Shown here one piece after another: positions 44,343 through 52,495 of a stretch of 64,000 bases of DNA. The DNA comes from Phytophthora sp. 'mugwort' (lineage: Eukaryota; Oomycota; Peronosporomycetes; Peronosporales; Peronosporaceae): contig JAUCEF010000013.1 in the NCBI GenBank assembly GCA_033558025.1, positions 1,791,001 to 1,855,000 on the forward strand, given 5' to 3'. A program made the translations under genes and the position numbers. The notes beneath the pieces are model-generated. The model made no database searches. It was given only the letters and a program-made list of their open reading frames with translations, and was not told the DNA's origin. The stretch's first letter is position 1. Each line of letters begins with the position of its first letter.

Positions 44343-45377
44343 TCAGGCAGTCTCCACCTTGCTGGCAGCAAGAGCGGCCTCGAGGTGGGTGGACACGGCG
44401 TCGTGAATCAGCGACGAATCCACGCAGTCTGCGCCTCGCAGCCACGGGTGCTGCAGCGCCTCTGATACTGTAATACGTTTATCTGGAGCGACGAGCATAG
44501 ACGAAATGAGGTCCTGCGCGCCGGGAGTCATCGCCTGGAGTACTTCATGGGGCTGTGACGCCCAAAAGTGCTCCAAGTTTTCATCCAGAAGGTCGTCATA
44601 CCAGGCGTCTCCCTCCTGCGCTTCATTAAACGGCGGTAGACCCGTAATCAAGATAAACAGCACCACACCTGACGACCAGACATCCACAGGAGTGCCGCGG
44701 TACATCCGTCTCGACCTGATCTCGGGCGCCATGTACAGCGCCGTTCCGCTCTCATCTCGTGAGAACACCTCGGTTGTATCAGCGCCCACGGGCGCAGTCG
44801 CAGCAACACCAAAATCCGCGAGCTTGAGCTGGTAGTTGGTATCCAGCAGCAAGTTCTCGGGCTTCACATCTCGGTGTACAACACCATGGGCGTGACACGC
44901 CTCCAATGCACGCAACAATTGGCACGCGTAAACCTTCACGAGCGGCTCCGGAAGAGCTCCGGCCACCTCTATCAGGTCGAACATGTCTCCATTCGGCGCG
45001 AACTCGGTTATCATGGCCACGTAATCGCACTCGCCCTTTTTGCCAGACACGAGACGGTCGATCTGCAAGACGTTGGGGTGCTGAACGCGACGCATGGCGT
45101 TGCACTCGTGCACAATAGACGTCACCTGGTGCTTCAGCTCGTCCACGTTCACTCGGTCCACCGTGAGCGCGTCGACAGTCAGCGCGGCCGGAAGCTTGAC
45201 AGCCACGTCGCGATGCAGTCGGTCATCGTAGGCCAACAGCACGCGGCCGTGCAGTCCCGAGCCAAGCTCCTTGATGATTGTGTACGGGCCTTTGCGGAGG
45301 TTCTGTTGGTCGTTCAGCATTTGCGGCCGCCTCGGCGCCAGCGGCGACGGAGTGCTGCTCGCGACGCAAGCTAGCAT
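44343..45377 (-). CDS. CAMK-like serine/threonine protein kinase
   Basis: Single-exon 344-residue protein, almost entirely one kinase domain (residues 32-315). Catalytic features are complete: glycine loop GSGLHGRV (39-46), Lys61 in AVK, alpha-C Glu91, HRDVKPEN with Asp170, DFG (188-190), and APE (217-219). The fold of the C-lobe (VDVWSSGVVLFILITGLPPF, then EALQHPWLRG) is of the CAMK group. It has no calmodulin-binding or EF-hand extension and no transmembrane segment. Within the N-lobe a run with repeated ALTVD suggests a small local duplication between Lys61 and alpha-C. Substrate and pathway are unknown. Confidence 0.85.
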   Translation of the reverse strand: MLACVASSTPSPLAPRRPQMLNDQQNLRKGPYTIIKELGSGLHGRVLLAYDDRLHRDVAVKLPAALTVDALTVDRVNVDELKHQVTSIVHECNAMRRVQHPNVLQIDRLVSGKKGECDYVAMITEFAPNGDMFDLIEVAGALPEPLVKVYACQLLRALEACHAHGVVHRDVKPENLLLDTNYQLKLADFGVAATAPVGADTTEVFSRDESGTALYMAPEIRSRRMYRGTPVDVWSSGVVLFILITGLPPFNEAQEGDAWYDDLLDENLEHFWASQPHEVLQAMTPGAQDLISSMLVAPDKRITVSEALQHPWLRGADCVDSSLIHDAVSTHLEAALAASKVETA

Positions 45378-46158
45378 GTCCCTAGGTAGGTAGCTGTAGA
45401 CACTTGAGGGTAGTTAGGAGAATGGGCTTCACATATGTACTTTCGGGGAATCCTGTAGCCATCCCATGGTGATGATGCATCATAAGGGGTGAAGGTCTCC
45501 ACGGGATATCGCACGGGAAAAGCAGATTCAAGAGAAAACACTCGAATTAAGTATGGGCTGGCCGTCCGGGTACAATTCCACGCGACCTTATTCGTCTCAA
45601 ATTATTGTCGCTTATTTTCTGTTTATGCCCGAACATGGCACTCTAATTCATTTCTGTGAATCAATTGCAATTGACAGGACAGGGGGTGCCAACTTATAAG
45701 TAAATTTGCTAAATTCAGTTTTTAGAAGCGGCTGCCTAGGTACCAAAAATCAACGAATAATTCTGGCGATCTGACTTGGCTACGCGCGGTTTTTAAAGCC
45801 GCTGCGTTAAAGTATTTTGCTTGCGTTACCGTGAATGATTCCGCCGCCACTTCGAATGCACATGACAGGAGGCAGATGTGTCGCCGCCGGCACTGTGGAT
45901 GACCTCGATGCACTCACTCAGTGTCAAGGCCCAGTGAGTCATAGTGCTTTGACTGGCGTGACATCCTTGTTGGCGATTTACCTCGCGGTACGATCTTCGG
46001 TGCCTATGAAGTCGCAAATCTCAGGGCATTTTATCCGCTCATCTTTGTTGGCACTATAGTCTGACGTTGACCGGGGTCAGATGGCGATGGCGCGGCCTAA
46101 CTAATATACATACACATATCCTACATGATGTAGAGCAACTGATGGCTATTCCGTTGGT
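45378..46158. other. Intergenic, no gene recognised
   Basis: Upstream region of the kinase gene plus unassigned sequence. No supported coding region. Confidence 0.4.
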
Positions 46159-46507
46159 TTAAGAGGTGGCGAGCGAATTCGTGACGAATGACTGACGTTT
46201 ACTAATCGCGATGACAGCTTGCTTGCCGATCGGCGCCATCGGAGATGCGAAAATTTTGGCGGACATGACCTTTGGCACCGGGTGATAAGTGTCCGGTGCA
46301 TGGTCTGTAGTTTGGACATAAAGGTTGTTGTACTGAAAGACGACCGCGTTATCGGCGTCGTGGTTTTTATGATCGAATAGCCTAGAACACAGTTGCAGAA
46401 CCATTCACGGGTCCAAGTTTGCTTGCGAGTCGGGCCGTGAATGTCAACCACACACCCCGTATGTCGTCACTGTTAATTAGTCGCAACTTGAAGTTAACGG
46501 TCTCCAT
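46159..46507 (-). CDS. Candidate small spliced gene, unknown function
   Basis: An ATG at 46507 opens METVNFKLRLINSDDIRGV. A different frame from about 46375 to 46159 (LFDHKNHDADNAVVFQYN, then MAPIGKQAVIAISKRQSFV) also looks protein-like. A 70-72 bp GT..AG intron (donor near 46449, acceptor GTGTTCTAG near 46380) could join them in phase. This would make a protein of about 90 residues. No family is recognised. It would start only 52 bp from, and diverge from, the RUS-family gene. It could equally be a broken relic. Confidence 0.3.
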
Positions 46508-46558
46508 TGTATCGCTTTTTCAACCAATCCCGTCATCAGTTGAGGTGCCGTCGAGCAA

Positions 46559-48055
46559 ATGCTGCTGCTGCCGCTGCGCCGCCCGCTTGTGGCGCTGCAC
46601 AGGGGTCCTCCCCGTTCTCCGTTTGCGCGTCTTCTGGTCGCCGTCTACTCCTCTTTGCCCTCTTCCCCGGTGCCCGTCGCCTCACAAGACAATGGATTTG
46701 CCCGCGGACGCACCATCTACCGCGTCCTCCCGGCGGATTCCGGGCCGATAGCGGAGAAATTCCTTGTGGAAAAGACCGGAGGCGCGTCGGGACTGTGGAT
46801 ACGGAAGGCGGGCGGGCCAAAGGTGGTGCCCACGAGTCTCGCGGCGGTACGGCGTACTGGCACATGGCTCTATGACGTTCTGTGGGACCTGTTCTTGCCC
46901 AAAGACGCTCGCGCGTCGCTCACCAAGGACTACTTCCCGTACGCCAAGTGGAGCTTCGTGGGTTCTGTAGCTTCCTGTGCTACCAGTGTGCTGTCGATGC
47001 AGTCGTTACTGTATGCTATCGGACTGGGAGCTGGAGCGATCCCCACTGCAGCAGCAGTGAACTGGGTACTCAAGGACGGTTTGGGACAGTTCGGAGGTGT
47101 GCTGTTTGCCAGTGTCGTCAACAACCGATACGACGCAGACCCGAAGCGTTGGCGTGTGGCATCGTCTGTGGCGTTGGATGTGTCGGTGCTAGGAGAGATC
47201 TTGACGCCGTTAGCACCCGGAAGCTTTTTGGCGATTGCATCGCTTGCTAATGTCGCCAAGAACGTGGCGTGGTTGAGTGCTAGTGCTACACGCGCAGGCT
47301 TTCACAACTCGTTCGCTATCAGAGAGAATCTGGCAGATGTGACAGCCAAGGCGGGGTCGCAAGCGATCGCGTCGTCGATTTTTGGTACGGGGCTGGGGAT
47401 TATAATCTCGCAGTGGACTGGAGCCTCCACGTTGAATGTCATAGCTGCGTTTACGGTGCTGTCGACACTGCATATGATCAGCACGTACAAGTCAGTGGAC
47501 TGTGTGCAGTTGCAGACGCTCAACTGTCAGCGACTGCATATCGTGGCCACGCACTTCCTGCGATCACCTCCGGGAGCGCGAATGATTCCTAGTCTGAAGA
47601 CTGTGAGTGAGCGAGAAGTGTTCATCTCCACGATACTCACTGGATACCAGACGCTGCACAAGGAGTCGGCGATTCACGAAGATGCTACACTTGACCAGCT
47701 TTCACACGGTAGCCCAGATACTCTTGGCCGCCTAAAGAACTTCTATGCAGCGGAAAAGTATCTGCTAAACTTGAAACTGGTGGAACGAGGCCATCATCGC
47801 GTTGACCTGGCTTTGGAGGAGACTGCGACGACCCAGGACGCGCTTCGTGCTCATCTGCACGCCGTTTTGCTCCAGCTGGCGCTCGAAGACGCTTCCACCC
47901 CGCCGACAAAGGCATGGGAGCTTGTCAAACAGAAATATCACGAGGCAGTGGCACTGCACGAGGAATTTGTCGCGCGCCTGGAAGATTCCATGTGGCACAC
48001 TGACAACCTCCTCGTAGAAAAGCAAAACTCACGCTACCAATGGGTAACTTTATAA
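46559..48055 (+). CDS. RUS family (DUF647) protein
   Basis: Single-exon 498-residue protein. The N-terminus (about 40 residues, Arg/Leu/Pro-rich, few acids) could be an organelle-targeting sequence. Residues about 95-330 form the DUF647/RUS (root UVB sensitive) domain: LFLPKDARASLTKDYFPYAK, WVLKDGLGQFGGVLFASVVN with the conserved DG-G-G core, and ADPKRWR. It has several hydrophobic segments. RUS proteins in plants act in UV-B and vitamin B6-related signalling, and their biochemical role is unclear. The C-terminal 170 residues are helical and acidic with no known domain. It is convergent with prefoldin subunit 4 (171 bp between stops). Confidence 0.85.
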   Translation: MLLLPLRRPLVALHRGPPRSPFARLLVAVYSSLPSSPVPVASQDNGFARGRTIYRVLPADSGPIAEKFLVEKTGGASGLWIRKAGGPKVVPTSLAAVRRTGTWLYDVLWDLFLPKDARASLTKDYFPYAKWSFVGSVASCATSVLSMQSLLYAIGLGAGAIPTAAAVNWVLKDGLGQFGGVLFASVVNNRYDADPKRWRVASSVALDVSVLGEILTPLAPGSFLAIASLANVAKNVAWLSASATRAGFHNSFAIRENLADVTAKAGSQAIASSIFGTGLGIIISQWTGASTLNVIAAFTVLSTLHMISTYKSVDCVQLQTLNCQRLHIVATHFLRSPPGARMIPSLKTVSEREVFISTILTGYQTLHKESAIHEDATLDQLSHGSPDTLGRLKNFYAAEKYLLNLKLVERGHHRVDLALEETATTQDALRAHLHAVLLQLALEDASTPPTKAWELVKQKYHEAVALHEEFVARLEDSMWHTDNLLVEKQNSRYQWVTL

Positions 48056-48226
48056 ACCTGGGCGAAATAGACGCAGTATCTGACGGCGTTTGCTTACTGC
48101 AGGCAAACAGCAAGTCCCTTCAACAGTATGTCAAAAAAGGAGCCTCACTTTCCGATAAGTAAGTAGCCCGATCGCATCGCTCAGTATGCTCTGCTGGAGA
48201 GCCTTCAACAGCGCTTCTTGTCCATT

Positions 48227-48882
48227 CTAGCTATCCTCCAGGTTAATGCTCTGACCAAAACGGCCGTACAGCGCCTTTTTCAGAACCTGCAAGCAGCAAC
48301 TAACCGTCAGCCCCTCTTTGAACCTCTCTCTTGTCAGCACGTACCGCCTGCCGGGCCTCGAGCTTGGACTCGTCCGCCTGCAGCTTCTTGAGCTCATTGT
48401 TTGCCTCCTACCGACCAAAAAAACAGCCTCGTCAGGGTCTCAATTATCTTCTCAAGCTGCAGTTTTGTACACTCACCTCCACACGCTTCTCAAGATACTC
48501 CTGGGCAAAGTCCTCGGACGCCTCTACAAAGCTCTCCCCGATAAATAGCCTAGCAGCGGCGGCACAGCGTCAGTCACGCTACAATATCTAGACATTTGTG
48601 TGACGGATGCAGGACGCACTGGACATTATCGCCCTCGCCCATCATAAGGTCCGTGTTGGCGTCATCCAGGGTGTCGAGCTTGTCCTTGAGTGCCTTCTTC
48701 TGGTCGCGGAGCTCGTGCAGCGCCGCGTTGTTGCGGCCGAACTCGTTGATGCGCAGCTGGTCCTCCTTGCGAACCTGGTGAGCACATACATGCATTGTGA
48801 GCTTTTGTATCATGAAAGGGAGGTGCTCGTGGCCTGCCAGATCACATACGTCGGCCTCCACTTCTTGTTGTTGCGCTAGCAT
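48227..48882 (-). CDS. PFDN4: Prefoldin subunit 4
   Basis: Five exons, 48882-48850, 48774-48605, 48549-48477, 48407-48345 and 48286-48227, total 132 residues. Prefoldin is the hexameric cochaperone that hands nascent actin and tubulin to CCT. The start region (VRKEDQLRINEFGRNN) and the two coiled-coil helices match PFDN4. The hairpin CVLHPLFIGESFVEA aligns with the animal CLMIPYQIGDVFI segment, and the end KALYGRFGQSINLED aligns with the family's QLYAKFGSNINLE. The donor of exon 2 (CC-GTCACA) is weak but is the only one that keeps phase. Exon 1 encodes only 11 residues. Confidence 0.85.
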
Positions 48883-48991
48883 GATCGAGCTTTTTTACCT
48901 AATGGGGACCCAGTCAATTGCCATCTCTGTATAAGAACAGTGCATTTTCATTAGAACATGGCTACAGTAACAAAAACTGTAGCCATTTTAA

Positions 48992-50319
48992 CTACTGTTG
49001 AAGTTGAAGCGCGAGTTTTCGGGCGTCGCGCGTGAACGAATCGTGATCGTTGCGATAGGCGGCAATGCATTCGAGTGTGATGACTCGGGGGTGACGTGCA
49101 GCTTTGGTCTTGGATGTGGCTATGATGGTAGCAACAGCCGAGTGAGTGTCGACTCCACCGCCAAGTAGCATTTGCGCGGTTTCAGCTTCGAACTCGGCGA
49201 TGAGCTCTTCGTCCGGCGTAGCGAGCAGTTTCTCGACTTCTTCAAGAAGACGCCGCATGCGCCACTCAGGATCCCAGCGACGTAGCAAGCCGTACAGTGA
49301 CATGGAACCGTTCAGGAGCTTTTGAGGAGTTAGTGGCATCAGGGGCAAAGATGTTAGATATGGTTCATGTTAGATACAGAGGAAGAGTTACTCACAGGGA
49401 CGAAGTTTGGGTGGTAGATGCGCGTGAGACAGCTGAGTGTTGGAGGCTCGAAAGGATATTCGCGGCTAAACCTGCAAGTACGTTTGTTGCAGTTGTTAGC
49501 AACCTACCGTAGTACGGACTTACAAAATACAAGTCACTTAACGTACCGAACGTAGAAGTTGAAAACTGCACCTTCGTATGGAGAGTCTGTAGGTCCTTGA
49601 ATCAGTACATTCCATTCCCATGCAGTTTCTGTTGGCGACAAAAAAATGGCAAGTGTCATGGACATTAATGACAGGCGGTCAACAACCGGGTATTATCAAA
49701 GCAAACCTTTCACGCTGAAGACCTTTGAGCTGACAGTGGGCTGCATGTTCAGATCGAGCAGTTCACGACGAATGGTCATTACATGTTTCGAGTATTGAAG
49801 AAAGATTGCCAACTTGTCTCCGTTTCCGCGTCGAATTTCGCTCACAAGCTGATTTTCAACGATCTAGTGTGATCATTTTTCTGGACTATTGGACGAAGCA
49901 AAACAATCTAACGTACCCGAACGAACTCAGGATATTCCAACTCGCCAGACCGGTTCTCGTCGACCTTGTCTATGAGTTCCTGTACCTGCATTGCCCAGCC
50001 ATACTTTCAGTATAAATCCAAGGTGAGGGACGGAGCTGTTGGTAGTGTATGTAACCTCTTCGAGCGTGGTGACAATTCCCATCGATTCCATCAGAACGGT
50101 GAGCTCTGAGGCAGCAATACTGCCATCACCACTTGTGTCAAAATCTGTGAACTATAGTCGAAAAGTGTTAAATCGTCTCATTTTCCTAAGAAAGACTACA
50201 GTTTAGTAAACCTGTTGCTTCATCTGCTCGAGCTCTTCCAGCGAAAACTCATGCTTGAGGCTCTCTGGCAGTGCTGCGATCCATGTTTCCGGCGCGCCGA
50301 CGCGAACTTTCACCTGCAT
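48992..50319 (-). CDS. EF-hand pair fused to an E2-like (UBC) domain lacking the catalytic Cys
   Basis: Seven exons, 50319-50212, 50151-50056, 49985-49917, 49863-49707, 49628-49547, 49471-49396 and 49318-48992, give 304 residues with all phases closing. Residues 37-53 and 72-89 are two canonical EF-hands (loops starting Asp41 and Asp77, ending Glu52 and Glu88), spaced as in calmodulin. Residues about 92-295 are a UBC fold: WEWNVLIQGPTDSPYEGAVF, REYPFEPPTL, TRIYHPN (HPN at 191-193), and a last helix AYRNDHDSFTRDARKLAL. At the active-site position, where E2s have G-S-I-C-L, this protein has G200-S-M-S203-L, so the nucleophilic Cys is Ser. It should not carry ubiquitin by thioester and may act as a Ca2+-responsive binding or scaffold protein. 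An insert of about 35 residues precedes the last helix. Confidence 0.8.
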
Positions 50320-50785
50320 CACTGGGATAATGACAAAGCCCAAAGCCAATCAACAATATCTTTTCCTTAAGCCATGACGGGTATTTTTGGATCGCGAGCC
50401 TGATCATTTCGATGGGAAACTGTCTATTTAGTGCTGCGAGACAGATTGGCCTGATCGACACTGTATTTTATAATTGTGTACTAGCGTCAAGGTTTATTAC
50501 GAGAGTAAATGGCCGATCAACCACGCGCTTGAGAGCACGACCAAGGGCGGCGATTACCAAGAAATACCTCTTTTTTTATGTGGGGCAAATGAATGAAGCA
50601 GTCCGGCTGGCACTGAGCACATGTACTAATTAAATTCAGGTGTAAAATTCAGGGCGTACATTGAATTTTACATTAAAAGAAGGCGGCCAAGCCTTGCTAA
50701 GCTTTGATTCGAAGTTCCCGTCCTTCATGGGTACATTTGCACTACCAAAGTTAGTGTTGAAGAATCGAATATTAAGCAGAAAACC
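50320..50785. other. Intergenic, no gene
   Basis: Upstream of the EF-hand/E2-like gene, the minus strand reads TCATTATCCCAGTG right before the ATG (50320-50333), an initiator-like sequence. Nothing else is recognised. Confidence 0.45.
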
Positions 50786-52303
50786 CTACGTCTTGTCGCT
50801 GTAGCTATCGCTGTAACTATCAAAATTGTCATCTACTTCGTCCACTAATTTGCTATATACCAGTGCTTCATGCGCAAACTGACGCAGACCCAAGTAGATG
50901 TTATCGCCCACAGGGCGAATAGAACTCTGCGGTGATACAAAGTCGGCACCTTCGACTTCAATAGTCAACGCCGGCACGGTGAGGTTATACTGGAGGAACA
51001 TGCCGTCGTCAAAGCATCCGTAAGCTTTGTAGAGATATGCCCCGGTCTCACTTTCATACTGCACGTCAGGTTTTGTCGACAGCGCTTTGCGTACAGTGTC
51101 GCCTAATGCGCGCATTCTTGAACCGAACGGCTCGGCTCCACTGCCTGGCTGGTTGCTGAACGGACGCAAGACTTGGCCACCGAACGTGTGCATGTCCAAG
51201 ATGCCACTCAGCGAGTCCAGACCCGTGATAAAGTCAAACAACCCAGCGGTCGACGGCTCACTAAGAGGATACTGCCCAGGATACGTCTCGTCGTCCACAT
51301 CACTCGGATCAAAGTTAAAATACTCCTCAGGTGGCCAATTCCGATTCAGATCCACGCCCACATCTTGACCGTTCAGCTTCACTAAGTGTCGGTTCGTCCG
51401 CCACATGCGATCAACTTCCCATGTGTACTGATACCCGTCAATGTTCACAATCGGTACGAAGTACCAGTCGAAGTTGTCAAATAGACTGGTAGCTGCTTCA
51501 TCTCCAGCTCGAAGGTCGTCAATCATTGACGCCATCGTGTAGAACGTAGCAGCGCCCGCCTGCCACTCCCGTGCGTGGATCAACGCTTGCGTGTACAGTG
51601 TCTTCTTCTCCTTAGTCGATCCGTCCGTCGTCGTTGAAATCTTGAATGCCGGGATCGCTCGTCCCTCATACGTCACTGACACGTTCTCATACTTGGTGAT
51701 AAACTGCGGGTTCTGCTCCGTCAGCGTGTCCAAGAAGTCAAAAACCTCGTGTGCCGGCCGGAAACATTCGAAGAACGGGCTTTCTGAGTAGACCACGTCA
51801 TGATTCAAACTGTCGTTCATCGTCCGTTTCAACTCGTCTAAATATCCCTCGGTGCGTTCGACACACGCAATGACCTCTCCTCTGTCCTTTGCGACCACTG
51901 CTGCCTCATTGTACTCTTTATGCTTGTGGATTTTCATCGGCGCCGACGTCTTGGAGACTCTGCCTCGAATGTGTTTCCCAGCGTGGATTTCGGTGGTCGA
52001 AGACAGTTCCCCCGCAGCAGCAAAAGCCTCCACGTCTTTATTGGAGCCCACCACATCTGCCTTCACTCGGGTGGCTGCAGTTACCGACTCGTTCGGGTCT
52101 AGAATCGCCTTGATGCTGCGAATATCCAGACGCGAGTGCGGAGTCTGCAGCGCTGCGTCCATTGCGGCCTTGGTCCCTTCGATGCTGTAGCGGTATCTCG
52201 ACGCATGGTGACGGTGGTGATGATGGCGACTGGATGATGGTGTGCAGTCCACCCAAAGGAGTAGACTCGCCGCGACTAGCAAAAACGTCCACACGTTCTT
52301 CAT
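50786..52303 (-). CDS. Secreted M14 zinc carboxypeptidase with propeptide
   Basis: Single-exon, 505 residues from Met at 52303. It begins with a signal peptide (MKNVWTFLLVAASLLLWVDC), followed by a His-rich stretch (HHHHRHH) and a propeptide of about 160 residues. The M14 domain has zinc ligands in HAREW (His243, Glu246) and DMHTFGG (His372), the substrate-binding DLNRNW at 318-323, and the likely general base Glu449 in LTIEVEG. These are carboxypeptidase A/B-type proteins that remove C-terminal residues outside the cell or in vacuoles. An upstream in-frame ATG at 52339 was rejected because the initiator-like TCATTCC lies between the two, so the longer form would start upstream of the likely transcription start. 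All catalytic residues are present. Confidence 0.88.
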   Translation of the reverse strand: MKNVWTFLLVAASLLLWVDCTPSSSRHHHHRHHASRYRYSIEGTKAAMDAALQTPHSRLDIRSIKAILDPNESVTAATRVKADVVGSNKDVEAFAAAGELSSTTEIHAGKHIRGRVSKTSAPMKIHKHKEYNEAAVVAKDRGEVIACVERTEGYLDELKRTMNDSLNHDVVYSESPFFECFRPAHEVFDFLDTLTEQNPQFITKYENVSVTYEGRAIPAFKISTTTDGSTKEKKTLYTQALIHAREWQAGAATFYTMASMIDDLRAGDEAATSLFDNFDWYFVPIVNIDGYQYTWEVDRMWRTNRHLVKLNGQDVGVDLNRNWPPEEYFNFDPSDVDDETYPGQYPLSEPSTAGLFDFITGLDSLSGILDMHTFGGQVLRPFSNQPGSGAEPFGSRMRALGDTVRKALSTKPDVQYESETGAYLYKAYGCFDDGMFLQYNLTVPALTIEVEGADFVSPQSSIRPVGDNIYLGLRQFAHEALVYSKLVDEVDDNFDSYSDSYSDKT

Positions 52304-52318
52304 CCTGCGGCGGTGACT

Positions 52319-52333
52319 CAAATATCGGAATGA
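52319..52333 (-). promoter_or_regulatory. Oomycete initiator of the M14 carboxypeptidase gene
   Basis: The minus strand reads TCATTCCGATATTTG, 16-30 bp upstream of the chosen ATG. It fits the oomycete TCATTYY initiator followed by an A/T-rich ATTT block. Confidence 0.5.
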
Positions 52334-52495
52334 CCACAAAATGGCGCTCGTCTAGCGAGCAATACTTGAAACGACTCGCAAAATCCATCAATTGGGTGAT
52401 GGTTTATTGTACCTATTTCCCGTTTAACTGGCTACCAAAATTGGGATGTGTTCAATAAATCAGGTCGAGACGATACTTAAGCGAATACTGAAAAA

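Noticed and set aside
52304..52339. Longer N-terminus of the M14 carboxypeptidase
   Set aside because: The upstream ATG precedes the initiator-like sequence and would bury the signal peptide.
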